Below are positions 10,915 through 20,395 of a DNA stretch of 32,743 bases, in pieces. This DNA comes from Mesostigma viride (taxonomy: Eukaryota; Streptophyta; Mesostigmatophyceae; Mesostigmatales; Mesostigmataceae), in contig RPFO01002251.1 in NCBI GenBank assembly GCA_009746045.1, positions 1-32,743 of the forward strand, read 5' to 3'. The notes beneath the pieces were generated by a model. It saw nothing but the letters and a program-made list of their open reading frames with translations. It ran no database searches and had not been told where the DNA came from. The first letter of the stretch is position 1. Each line of letters starts with the position of its first letter. The translations under genes were made by a program, and so were the position numbers.

Positions 10915-12597
10915 ATGGTCTTGCGGCCGATTTTCCGCCAAAAATCGAGTTCCAGCCGATGCATCGGCCCCTTCTCGGGCGACCAAATGCCGCGAAAACT
11001 ATTGAGAATTAGGAAACGTTTAGCTGAGAAGATCGAAAGTTTATAAAATACTCTAAAGCATGGTATATGGGTTTGCATACTTCTGACAAAGTTATAGTGG
11101 TGTTCTGGCCGGTCAAAGTACAAGGGGTCAGGGTACTTTTTCACGTACAACGTGCATTCCGGAAAACGACGACCTGGCCATGGCGGCTTGCGCCCACGCA
11201 TGGCATTTACGTTTTCGTTCGAATTTTCTGACCAAACTTAGGATATTGATTTCATACGTCCTAAAGATCATACAGGCCAATTTTTGGTTCGCGGGAATGC
11301 CATTTGATAGGTGTCGGCAGCGTTCTTGCTGGAAAAAACTGCGATCAGGCCGGACGATAGAAACGTTGACAGCAATACCTTTCCGGCGTATTTTAAAGGA
11401 TATATCGGTTTCTTTGTACTTTTCACGATACATATTAGTCGTTACCGTGCAAGGGTGGCCAGAAATCGCCGAATCCAGCGACCATGCTGCACAACTTTGG
11501 TGTGCCGAAATGCGCCATTTTGCGGCCACCGCCTGGGCCAATGTAACGCCATCCATGCCTGGTAAAGCTTCAGCATCGTTTTCCTATCGATGTTTGACGT
11601 TTATATATGCGTTCTAGCTTGTGTAGCACATTCTTTTTGCATTATTCATGCTCTTTCTTGACCCTGGCCTGGCCCCTTTCTAAAACACCCTTCTTAGATG
11701 CTTCCCTCAGTCAGTTGACCTGCCACAGGGTGATGGTGATAAGTTTTAGACGCTGTATGGGTTTGAATACCTCCATATATGTTTGTTATACATTTCCCAT
11801 ACACATATTGCATGAGTGTGAGGCAGTTGGCTGGTCTCTGTGGCATCATCAAGCACGTAACTGGTGAGTAAAAGCTTCCCATTGACAGCATGTGCCACCA
11901 GGTGTGCTGGCCATCACCTGGCAAGCTATAGCAGCTTAGGCCTAGTTTATCCTTGCTAGGGCAGGCTGAAATAGGCTCAACATCACTAGTTTGTTGGTGG
12001 CTGCCTCCTAGAATGCATGCCTTGCGTAGGGTATCCGTACCACGTTACCTACGTGCATGGACAAGGTAGCACCTGCACATAGGTGCCATGTAAGGGCAGT
12101 GTGATGATGCAGTTATGTTTCCCCATCACTGTGGAAGGGAAATGTATTGTTTGGCATGGTTGGTGGCCATATTAGTAGGTAGTATGCCCACCCTTACCCC
12201 CTTGGTTGCTTTTTACCAACGGTACCCCTATGAGCTGTACTGGGTGTAACTGCTGGTATACCCACCCAAATGATGACCCCAATGGCTCAAACTGTTCAGC
12301 AACTAATTGTTTATCATCCCTGAAGTGGTAGGTGCCTAGGTCTTATAACATAATTCAAAATGCACATTCTACCAAAAATGAAAACGCGCGCCTTGACCCC
12401 CCTGACTTTGACGGCAGTTATATATGGCCTACCCTGCATATATGTGAGGTTGTGTATATACCAACCCGAAGGGCAACTCATGGACATGCTTGGCCCCCAA
12501 GGACAGCCATTGGATATGGGTAGGTTGGATGGCATCTGGTTTGCAAAATTGTGAAGATCCAGACGATTTATCGGCAGGATCTCAGACCATTTAGGGG
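10908..12597. mobile_element. 1.69-kb DNA transposon with CTAG target duplication
   Basis: CCCCTAAATGGTCT at 10908-10921 is repeated in inverse as AGACCATTTAGGGG at 12584-12597. Both ends are flanked by CTAG (10904-10907 and 12598-12601), which fits a 4-base palindromic target duplication. If the element and one CTAG are removed in thought, an open frame runs from about 10806 across the junction to 12906, so it landed in coding sequence. Internally there is only a 142-codon minus-strand frame (11128-11556) with no recognisable transposase motif, so it is probably non-autonomous. The superfamily is not assigned. Confidence 0.65.
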
Positions 12598-12601
12598 CTA
12601 G

Positions 12602-13003
12602 AAGAGAACATTGCCATCCTTCCACAGCCGCCAACAGCACCTAAGACACGTGCTCAGTGCCCACCACCTTCAGATCTGGGGTTGATGCACTACATCAAGC
12701 AGGTGCTCCCTCAGGCCACCGTGTTGCCTCTTCCAACAGAGGTGACAGCGACCACCGTACCGGTTGGCACCATCATAGCTCAAAAATGGTTGGTGAAGGC
12801 GCGCAAGCTGCAGAGATTGGGGGATGAGTTGGTGTGGGATGTAGGCCGCATTGCTAATAATGGTCAAGCCACGGAACAAGTCCCCGCGGACGCTTGCGTT
12901 TCCTAACGGGGATGAGCCAGAATCAAGGTATTGCTTTGATCTGAGGAAATTGCACTATGGTGAGGAGGGGTCTGGCGAGCTCTCATGGGTGATGTTGGGC
13001 AAT
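12602..13003 (+). pseudogene. Decayed gene, middle exon between two transposons
   Basis: Continues the frame interrupted at 10908: a Pro-rich start (ILPQPPTAPKTRAQCPPP), then a helical part (KWLVKARKLQRLGDELVWD), with a stop at 12904-12906. An overlapping frame from ATG 12860 (MVKPRNKSPRTLAFPNGDEP) continues through SWVMLGN to the hAT insertion point, and across it into 14297. The natural reading is one exon carrying a frameshift near 12860, then broken by the hAT element. No known domain was identified. Confidence 0.5.
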
Positions 13004-14288
13004 CAGTGACTGGCCATACGCGATACGCGTCGTACGCGGCCCCAGGTGTATAATGTATAATACGCGGTGTATAATGTATTATACGCTGATCGTACGCTAA
13101 CCGTTGAAAACCCCCTTTTTGGCATGATTTTGAGGGGTTTTCAACATTCTGAGCAACCAAGCATAGTCTGCTGGTGTTTTTCCATACCTTTTGCCTATAC
13201 ATGACATATATAGCATGACCTTGGCATTGCCATCACTACCTAAATACAAGCATAGTTTCTAACGGTCTAACTTGATAGTTTCTCTTCAAAATCGAGACAA
13301 CATGCAACTAAGTATCAATACCAGTATCAATGCACAACTCACTGGAAAGGATAATAAATTTGTAGAACTCAAGATATGCACTATACATTGCCCCGAGGTG
13401 TCGATGACATTGAAGGGCGTCGATGGCATTGAAAGGCGCAAATGAATGCCTCGCACAGCTCCTCGTCCAGCTGCTCTTTGCTGAGCCCATAAGGTGCGGG
13501 CAAATTACCGTCGGTGGATTGGCCCTTTGATGATCCGCTTGGCCCAGCCGCCCCAGCAACGCGCCCCGAGGTGTTGCTGGCATGAGCGGACATCAGCCTG
13601 CTGCTTGGCGTCACTAGTCGCCTTCCTCTTCCAATAATTGCTTTCCTTCTCCGCCTGCTCGACCAGCAGCCTGTAACGGAGTACTCCATCATCCATGTAG
13701 TAGTTATTTGTCTGCTGCCCATTCTTGAGGATGCGCTCTTTGCTAATGTATGTCCAGACAGCTTCGGATGTGCCTCTTCTTCATCGGGCCGCACATCATC
13801 ATCGTGTTCCATTGACTCATTCGTGTCAGCCATGCCTGGACGTCGATATGCTACGATATAGGTGCCAGACGACCACGACGTTGCTGGCACACCTTATCAC
13901 CTTCTTGATCCAGATAAATAGGTGTACGTTTATTCCAAATATACTGTTGCTTATCACCTTCTTGATGATGAATCTTCAGCCTTCCCGCCTTCACCTTCCC
14001 GCCTTCACAAGTCACAATGAACGCGCTTTTAGCTAGCTTTAGTGCACTATACACTAGCTAGCTCATCACGCAATTATTTGTTCCTACTACAGGTCGGCGC
14101 GCCGCAGTCTAGGCAAGCAAATGCACCCACCTCGTAAGCCAAAAATATGCCAAAAATACGCGAAAATACGCAAAAATGCGCAAAAATACGCGTTGCGTAT
14201 GAAAGTACCCCATTTTCGTACGCGCCGCTTGCGTATCGCGCATAATACGGTGAATACGACGTATAATACGGCGTATGGCCAGTCACTG
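13004..14288. mobile_element. hAT-type DNA transposon, 1285 bp, exact 8-bp TSD
   Basis: Terminal inverted repeats of 18 bases: CAGTGACTGGCCATACGC at 13004-13021 and its inverse GCGTATGGCCAGTCACTG at 14271-14288. Both sides carry the identical 8-base target duplication TGGGCAAT (12996-13003 and 14289-14296). An 8-bp TSD plus CAGTG-type ends is the hAT signature. Both ends are dense in TACGC/GCGTA words (13012-13100 and 14150-14280), like the subterminal transposase-binding repeats of hATs. At 1.3 kb it is too short for a full transposase and is non-autonomous. It sits in the coding frame of the surrounding decayed gene. Confidence 0.88.
13383..13890 (-). pseudogene. Degenerate ORF inside the hAT element
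   Basis: A minus-strand frame contains MADTNESMEHDDDVRPDEEE (from about 13833), an acidic start. A second frame (13505-13696) carries MDDGVLRYRLLVEQAEKESN and a basic helix. The first frame resumes with a Ser/Gly-rich region and GLSKEQLDEELCEAF. Splitting over frames suggests a broken gene or an unspliced one. No hAT transposase dimerisation motif is visible, so it may be a captured host fragment. Confidence 0.3.
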
Positions 14289-14296
14289 TGGGCAAT

Positions 14297-14871
14297 GTTA
14301 CGGTGAACGACCTGCCTGGAAAGGCAGAAGAAACGAACACGAGTCAAGTGCCTTCCCCCCTGGATGTGCCAGCCCCACTGCTACCCTCCCCGGCCGTGCC
14401 AGCCCCTCTGGCCCCACTGCCACCCTCCACGGCCGTGCCAGCCCCTCTGGCCCCACTGCCACCCTCCACGGCTGTGCCAGCCCCTCTGGCCCCACTGCCA
14501 CCCTCCACGGCCGTGCCAGCCCCTAGTCTGGCCCCACTGCCACCCTCCACGGCCGTGCCAGCCCCTCTGGCCCCACTGCCACCCTCCACGGCCGTGCCAG
14601 CCCCGGCCTCTGGCCCCACTGCCACCCTCCACGGCCGTGCCAGCCCCTCTGGCCCCACTGCCACCCTCCACGGCCGTGCCAGCCCCTCTGGCCCCACTGC
14701 CATCCTCCACGGGAGGACCAGAGTCATCGGCGGAATCCGTGATTGCCAACATGATGTTGCAGTTGAAAAAAATGCAAGAGGAGCTCGCTGAGAAGAACGC
14801 CATCATCAACAAACAAGCGGAGAGATCTGCACCGACAGAATCCTGCTCAAGCCTACCAATCCCATGACAGT
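14297..14871 (+). pseudogene. Decayed gene, Pro/Ala-repeat exon
   Basis: Resumes after the hAT element in frame with the 12860 reading (TVNDLPGKAEETNTSQVPSP). It then passes through the 13-residue repeat APLAPLPPSTAVP. One irregular unit near 14603 has four extra bases and shifts the frame. After the shift the sense frame ends with a coiled coil (SVIANMMLQLKKMQEELAEK) and stops at 14867, just before a strong donor GTAAGT at 14872. A stop four bases before a donor again suggests a frame error or decay. Confidence 0.5.
14385..14712 (+). repeat. 39-bp coding minisatellite (APLAPLPPSTAVP)
   Basis: About eight 39-base units, each encoding 13 Pro/Ala-rich residues. One unit has a 3-base insertion (CCTAGTCTGG, near 14522) that keeps frame. 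One has a 4-base insertion (CCGGCCTCTGG, near 14604) that breaks it. Confidence 0.9.
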
Positions 14872-15087
14872 GTAAGTTCCGCAGCTCCTTAGATATGGAC
14901 GGAAATGTTACCATCTTTATTATTGTGGATGCCTCTGAGTTAATCTATATGTTGTTTATTGTCTACATTTGTTATGTATATAAACAAGACCTACCATAAA
15001 TTAGTTTGCATTGCGGTTTTGTTGTGTATTCTTTTTCTGACTACTTGCGCAACCCAATGGTCCAAACTCTCTGCTGTTTGCGCGCAG

Positions 15088-15545
15088 GAAAATACCCCGG
15101 ACAGCGCGGCACAAGCTAGCAAAACACTGCGAGCTGCTGTATGGCCAGAAGGCAGAAGGCATGGCATCAAACCGAGTCCAGCCAGTTTTGGAATAGTTGT
15201 AAGTTTTCACGATCAGGGTGCACAGGATTCCATTTTTTTGCACTACAAAGCATTTGTCTCGTGTACGAGCGCGATTTTTTACTGTCTCGTCATTTTGGAC
15301 TTGGTGTACATTTGCACATCCTGCAGCCTTTCTGATTCTGGCCCTGCCTTGCTGCTTTGTCCTTCTTAATTGTGCTACTACGTGCAGGAAGACGTAGAAC
15401 GAAACATGCGGACTCTGAACAGTATGGGAGAGGCATGAGAACTCTTCTCGTGAAGAATTGTGTGAAGATGTACACAAACTTCCCTGATTCCAAGAATGAA
15501 TCAGTTTTGCCCTTTCAGCAAGACATGACTACGACTGTCAGTTGA
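15088..15545 (+). pseudogene. Decayed gene, 3' exons
   Basis: Acceptor TTTGCGCGCAG ends at 15087. The exon ends at a donor GTAAGT at 15199. The next acceptor, CTACGTGCAG, ends at 15387, and coding-like text runs to a stop at 15543-15545. In one frame the first exon reads RTARHKLAKHCELLYGQKAE, which looks protein-like but meets TAG before the donor. The second reads RRTKHADSEQYGRGMRTLLV. The frames do not join cleanly. No family is assigned. With 9632-14871 this makes a host-type gene span of about 5.9 kb including two transposons. Confidence 0.45.
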
Positions 15546-16080
15546 CAGCATGTTTGCTGTGGATGATGTATGCTGTAACATGATATTTATCAATGTAATA
15601 TTTATGCACTGATTGTGAGTCATGCCCCTGTTGTAATCATCTTGCATTGACAGTTGTATTTCTGATGATGGTCCCTGATAACACCATTTTTTTGTCCCAG
15701 CAGAATGGCTGGAGAATTCGCCTGTGCATGTTCTTGATTTTCTTGAGATTCTACTCGTTTTTTGTACTGAGATTTTCACTACAAAGTCAAAATCTCAAGA
15801 CCTGAGTTTTTCTGTTGAAAATCTGGAGATTTTTTTCACCAGAAATCTTGAGATTTTTTTCACCAGAAATCTCAGGACCCGAGACTTGCGCACTTACCAG
15901 ATTTTCTCAAGACGAAATATCAAGACAATCTCACGACAATCTCAGGAAAACTCAAGATCAATCTCAAGACATTCCCAAGACATTCTCAAGACATCTCAGG
16001 ATTTCTCAAGATTATGGTCTAGGTAAATCTCAAAAAAACTCAGGACAATGTCAAGAAATCTCAGTGCGAATTTCCGCCGA
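15546..16080. other. Low-complexity TCTCAAGA-rich stretch
   Basis: After the decayed gene there is AT-rich DNA, then from about 15780 to 16060 a degenerate repeat of TCTCAAGACA / AATCTCAGGA words, including a 32-base tandem pair around TTTTTTTCACCAGAAATCT. It is open in one frame but has repeat composition and no protein character. Confidence 0.6.
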
Positions 16081-17170
16081 CTTCCTAGTGTGCAGGGGAA
16101 GGCTTGGCTTTACTCCGTTTCCCTTGAGGCGGCGTGGGGGCCGCCTTCCTGCGCGCCCTCCCCATGAGCCCTCTCTGTTCACGCTGGTTCCGGCACTTGA
16201 CGCCATCGCTCTCCGCCAGGTGCCAGCTGTTCAGTGCCCCGCAACCTCTCACATCAGGGCGGGTGCGTCTTGCGGCATCGGCAGCTGCGGGCTTGCTCTC
16301 GATACTACTGCCGGACGCACTACATCGCGTGCATTCAGGTGGCCAGCAGAACCAGAACTGGTTCCTCTATCTCCATACCGCTCTCCTCCGGGTGGCCGGT
16401 GTTTGCCATTATTGGTTCGGTCAGTCTTTCCACACTCCATGCCCTCAAGTGCGAGGACGCGGATGGGGCCGCGCTACTCACCCAACCACCGCCCCGACAT
16501 GTTTACCGTGCTTTACTACGATGGGCAGGGTTGCCACCTGCTCAATCATCGATGTCTCCGTGGCTCGGCCGCGGCTCCGGTCGCCACATCCTCCGGGCAG
16601 CTGTGGATGCTGGCGCTGCAGCCGCTGTGGCTGAGCGCGACAAGTTTGCCTCCTACGGCAATGTGGGGCCCCACCGGGTCATCCCCTTTGTCCTTGAGGA
16701 AATCGGGGCCAATTGGGCCCCAACCAAGACGGCGGAGTTTTTCCACAAGTGCTGCCAGCGCCGTGAAGACCGCAGCTCGGCCTCGAGGCCGGGTCAGACC
16801 GCCCCGACGTGGTCTGCCCGCACGTGGCGGTCCTCGTATTGACATTGGCGGCAGCGCCTGTCACTCGCCCTCACTCGCACCGTGCATGGCTGCATGATGT
16901 GTTATTCCGCTGCACCCGGGTCGGCTTTGTCGCGATGATGCGGTCTAAAGCCCTTCCAGGCCTCAGGCTGCCATGGTGGACCGGCAGTGATCGGGTGCTG
17001 CGTGTCGTAGAACTTTTTGTGATGTAGTTAGTTGTACCTTGTGCAGCTGGCGTGATCCTTGGATGTCCGTGTCAGATTACTATTAAGCCCCTGGGTTCTT
17101 CTTCTTTTCGAGGTATTCCTTATGTTGCATGCCAATCTAACCTCCGTAATTTATCATTCTCAATTAGTAT
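16081..17170 (+). pseudogene. Non-LTR retrotransposon 3' end (copy 1, plus strand)
   Basis: Translated plus-strand frames contain the C-terminal tail typical of non-LTR pol proteins in algae and plants: RPDMFTVLYYDG, GRHILRAAVDAGAAAAVAER, DKFASYGNVGPHRVIPFVLE and TAEFFHKCC. The pieces lie in different frames, so the copy is dead. The 3' flank from about 17030 is a non-coding tail that pairs with copy 2. The catalytic reverse transcriptase core is absent. Confidence 0.6.
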
Positions 17171-17189
17171 ATATTCATTGAGAATGATA
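17152..17189. repeat. Hairpin apex of the LINE inverted repeat
   Basis: TATCATTCTCA (17152-17162) and TGAGAATGATA (17179-17189) are exact inverse copies around a 16-base AT-rich loop. The inverted similarity continues outward with mismatches and indels for about 740 bases on each side. Confidence 0.9.
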
Positions 17190-17931
17190 AGTTACGGAGG
17201 TGAGAGGGGCATGCAACATAAAGGAAAACCCGGAAAAGAAGAAGAAACCTGAAGAAATTAATAGGAATCTGACACGGACATCCAAGGATCACGCCAGCTG
17301 CACAAGGTACAACTAACTATACATCACAAAACTACGACACGCAGCAACATCGCTGCTGGCCCACCATGCCGAGGCCTGGGAGGGCTCTAGACCGCGACAA
17401 AGTCGGCTCGGCTCAGTGCGGCGGAATAACACATTGATAAGCCACGGTGCGAGTGAGGGCGAGTGACAGGCGTTGCCGCCAATATGAGGACCACGTGCGG
17501 GCAGACCACGGGGCGGTCTGACCCTCGAGGTCGAGGCGGTCTTCACGGCGCTGGCAGTACAGTCGTGGAAAAACTCCGCTGTCTTGGGGCCCATGGCCCC
17601 GAACTCCTCAAGGACAAAGAGGAAGACCCGGTGGGGCCCCACCGACATTGCCGTAGGAGGCAAACTTGTCGCGCTCAGCCATGCAGCGGCAGCAGCGCCG
17701 GCATCCACAGCCGCCCGGAGGATGTGGCGACCGGAGCCGCGGCCGAGCCACGGAGACATCGATGAGCAGGTGGCAACCCTGCCCATCCGCCCCATCGTAG
17801 TCAAGCACGGTAATGTCGGGGCGGTGGTTGGGTGAGTAGAGGGCGGCCCCGGCATCCGCGTCCTCGCACCTGATGGTGGAGTGTGGAAAGACCGACCGAA
17901 CCATGGCACACATCCCTGAGAAGGGGTACAT
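17171..17931 (-). pseudogene. Non-LTR retrotransposon 3' end (copy 2, minus strand)
   Basis: The minus-strand translation gives RPDITVLDYDG, CHLLIDVSVARP, RHILRAAVDAGAAAA and ERDKFASYGNV, the same pol C-terminal tail as copy 1, again in broken frames. It is cut off at 17931, exactly where the large palindrome begins. The two copies face each other tail to tail. They have diverged clearly from each other, unlike the nearly identical arms of the neighbouring palindrome. Confidence 0.6.
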
Positions 17932-18023
17932 CTACGCCCAAGCAAGCTGACCCCATAGGCTCCGCCTAATGCTAGCTTCCGCGGCGGTCAAGCGGGGTCG
18001 TTGCCCCTCTCTGTGGCCCCCCG

Positions 18024-18473
18024 TTATGGGGGGGGTATATATATGGGCGTCCACCCGTCCGGCATCACTTGGTACGGACTCATACGGAATTTCACCATGT
18101 TATGGTCGTCATAATACACCGCCATCCCCTTATCTATGGCAACGGCCATATCCTCCTGCTTGGGTGGCACGCCCTCTGTGTAGTATCCTTTACTTTCCGC
18201 CGGCGCCACGCGGTTCCTGGAGTGCCACCAATCCGCCAGTCTCTCCCACGGGAGAGCGCCCGCGCCCAGCCCGATCACCCCCACGGCCACCATCACCCCG
18301 CCCGCTATCATAAGCTTTTTCCATTTGGCCTCTTCTTCCCGGTATCTCTTCTCATCGTAGTCTCCTAGCAGGGTTTTGAACGCCCCGTACCCCAACATCC
18401 CCAGTCCGGCCGCTGCGAGCACTCCCAGCAGACCGATCACAATCCACGTCGCGGACTCAGGCAGAGCCCACAT
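18024..18473 (-). CDS. Two-TM membrane protein, left-arm copy (149 aa)
   Basis: Starts MWALPESATWIVIGLL. TM1 is about residues 9-31 and TM2 about 53-74, joined by a charged loop (DYDEKRYREEEAKWKK). A soluble tail of about 75 residues follows, with WWHSRNR and Tyr-rich parts. The ATG at 18473 is chosen over the longer frame to 18704 because TAAATTATGC, a TATA-like element, lies about 25 bases before it and CCAAT boxes lie further up. It would be inserted in a membrane, perhaps as a small virion or host-membrane protein, but no family is recognised. It ends YIPPP because a C run has eight bases; the right-arm copy has seven and ends differently. Confidence 0.6.
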   Translation of the reverse strand: MWALPESATWIVIGLLGVLAAAGLGMLGYGAFKTLLGDYDEKRYREEEAKWKKLMIAGGVMVAVGVIGLGAGALPWERLADWWHSRNRVAPAESKGYYTEGVPPKQEDMAVAIDKGMAVYYDDHNMVKFRMSPYQVMPDGWTPIYIPPP

Positions 18474-18509
18474 GTTCCCACCTGACTGCTTGCATAATTT
18501 ATCGGGGGG

Positions 18510-19113
18510 CGACCGGCCTGTTCCAGCACGAACAGCCCCTTGACCCCGTTCTCGGAACACCCCCGGGCGGATCCCTGCATTCTGATTGGCCGGCTGGCCC
18601 GATGGAAACAAATCCCTGCACGGTGATTGGCCCGTTTTGTAAAAACGCAACCACAAGTGTTCCGTTCCTGAAAAAACACGCAGAACGGAGGGTGGGACGA
18701 CCATCAGCTTTAGGCTAAGTTCCCGTGTTTGCGTGTCACTGTCCCCTTGGCTATCTCTTCTCCCATATTCTCCATAATTTTATGGTGAAAAATTTGATCA
18801 TAAAATATGGCTAAATTTTATGGTGAAAAAATCATAGTAAAAGAAACAGGGATGGCATGGTAGGGACACCCCGCATACCGCAACCACGGGATCCTAGCCT
18901 AAAGTTGATGGTCGCTCCACCCCTTGTTCTGCGTGTTTTTCCAGGAACGGAACACTTGTGTTTGCGTTTGGACAGAATGGACCAATCAGAAGTCTGGATT
19001 TTGTTTTCTTTAGGGCTTCCAGCCAATCACGAAGCAGCAGTCTGTTCCTGGCCCGCCCCTCCCCCCGGTCCAAGGCGGGACAGACCCGTTCAAGCTGGAA
19101 CAGGCCCGGCGGC
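18510..19113. promoter_or_regulatory. Mirror-image bidirectional promoter, left arm
   Basis: Two diverged inverse copies, 18510-18717 and 18895-19113, lie between the divergent genes. Each contains, going outward, TTTAGGCTA, the ACGCAGAAC..AACGGAACACTTGTG block, two CCAATCA boxes (near 18625 and 18590 on the left; 18976 and 19022 on the right) and CTGGAACAGGCC. Between them is an AT-rich core (18779-18842) with the direct repeat AATTTTATGGTGAAAAA. The symmetry implies matched control of both genes. The AT-rich core flanked by inverted repeats could also be an origin of replication (inference). Confidence 0.7.
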
Positions 19114-19190
19114 GCGGCGCCACTTTCGAGTTTCCCGCCAAAAGTGTCCACCCTCGGTGAGTCAGCGTGGGCGTGACGCGAGTCAGGCGG

Positions 19191-19200
19191 GCATAAATAG
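19191..19200 (+). promoter_or_regulatory. TATA box of the CxHG gene (left arm)
   Basis: GCATAAATAG lies 42 bases before the ATG at 19242. TGAGTCA-like words (GTGAGTCAGC, GCGAGTCAGG) lie just upstream, resembling bZIP/AP-1 sites. Confidence 0.6.
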
Positions 19201-19241
19201 AGACCTAGGAGAGGAGCAGGACACACGCACCACAGCCAACC

Positions 19242-19898
19242 ATGGCAAGTGGAAAGAGCTATTGGAAACGATCCGAAGGCGGGTGCGAGCACGGCAAGCG
19301 CCCGTCGTCCTGCTCGAAGTGCAACCTGTGCGAGCACGGGTGCTTCAAGCCCCGCTGCCTGAAAGGCTGCTCGCTGCTGTGCAAGCACGGAGCGAAGAAA
19401 GAGAGGTGCACGGAGTGCAAGGAGAAGTGCGCGCACGGGAAGGCGTACTTCTGCAAGCACCTGGAGTGCCGCCTCGGTATCTGCGAGGAGCACAGCGCGT
19501 TGTGCAAGAAGGCCCTCCAGAAGAGCAAGTGCCCGTGGTGCCACCCGGGCCAGAGGGGCAAGGCCTCCAACGAGCGCTTCGTGAGGGACGCCGGCCTCTC
19601 GTCCACTTTCATCGACCTCTACGAGCGCGGCGGGGCCGCCCGCATGGACACGGACCGTTGCGAGCACGACAGGTTCAAGTTCTCCTGCCGCGAGTGCGGA
19701 AAGTGCCAGCACGGCGTCTACAGGCCCGACTGCCAGGAGGGATGCTTCCTGAGGTGCTGGCACGGCAAGAAGCCTGATCACTGCGCCACGTGCAACCCCA
19801 ACCGCTGCCCTCACGGCAAGCTGCTGAGGTGCGCCGAATGCGACATGACCGCCCCCATCTCCCGGGTATCGCGGGAGCCAGTAAACCATATGGAGTAA
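19242..19898 (+). CDS. CxHG-repeat Cys/His-rich protein, left-arm copy (218 aa)
   Basis: The protein is built from about eight C-x-H-(G/D) modules followed by a CxxC-type pair, e.g. CEHGKRPSSCSKC (residues 15-27), then CEHG, CKHG, CAHG, CEHD, CQHG, CWHG and CPHG. Spacing is consistent with repeated small zinc-binding knuckles. Repeats of this kind (CEHG..C..C) occur in proteins of algae, oomycetes and large DNA viruses, with unknown function. Residues 68-135 interrupt the array with CPWCHPG and a helical segment. The start is fixed by the TATA box at 19191. AATAAA at 19897-19902 overlaps the stop. It is transcribed toward the palindrome centre and shares the mirror promoter with the membrane-protein gene. 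Confidence 0.75.
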   Translation: MASGKSYWKRSEGGCEHGKRPSSCSKCNLCEHGCFKPRCLKGCSLLCKHGAKKERCTECKEKCAHGKAYFCKHLECRLGICEEHSALCKKALQKSKCPWCHPGQRGKASNERFVRDAGLSSTFIDLYERGGAARMDTDRCEHDRFKFSCRECGKCQHGVYRPDCQEGCFLRCWHGKKPDHCATCNPNRCPHGKLLRCAECDMTAPISRVSREPVNHME

Positions 19899-20180
19899 TA
19901 AACTAATTCTTGCATCCCTCACACCCCAATGAGCCAACAATGAGTCCAAAGAACCATAAACGTAGATGAGCCAAAAGCGACCTCTAGCCAGGAGTAGCCC
20001 GCAGCCCCTCAGCCCGCGGGCCGACTCGGCCCGTTCTCGACCCGCTCGGCCCGTACCAAAGGAAACAAAGGGAGTTAGTAGACCCCACCCTCCACGTGGC
20101 ACCCCACCAGAGAAAACAAAAACGTGTTCAGGATTGTACGGACTGAACAGAATCCCGGCCTGAACACGGGTCTGAACATG

Positions 20181-20204
20181 CTCCAGCCAATCAGAACGCT
20201 CCGT
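20181..20204. promoter_or_regulatory. CCAAT + CGCTCCGTTT motif, left of centre
   Basis: AGCCAATCAGAACGCTCCGTTT is mirrored near 20694-20717. Two close matches lie upstream of the zinc-finger gene at 28054-28073 and 28104-28123, linking the two regions. Confidence 0.5.
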
Positions 20205-20395
20205 TTGGAATCTGTCAGCACGTGTCAGCACCGGGAAAGGAAACAACCGCGGGAAAAGAAACAAACGAAAGGAAACAAACGGCCACGCGTCAGGCGCCCA
20301 TTGGTTCATAGGGAAACAACCCGCACTTTGGGGACGGCCAGGACGGTCGAACGAAACAATGCCAGCATAATATCTCACCCCGATGGTAAAAACCA

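Noticed and set aside
15815-16897. 360-codon plus-strand ORF
   Set aside because: Its first part is the TCTCAAGA low-complexity repeat and its second part is an off-frame reading of the LINE tail.
16081-17931. A working reverse transcriptase gene
   Set aside because: Only the C-terminal tail of the pol protein is present, in broken frames, and no catalytic YxDD region exists.
18857-19777. 306-codon plus-strand ORF overlapping the CxHG gene
   Set aside because: Arg/Val/Pro-rich out-of-frame shadow that starts in the promoter and has no motif.
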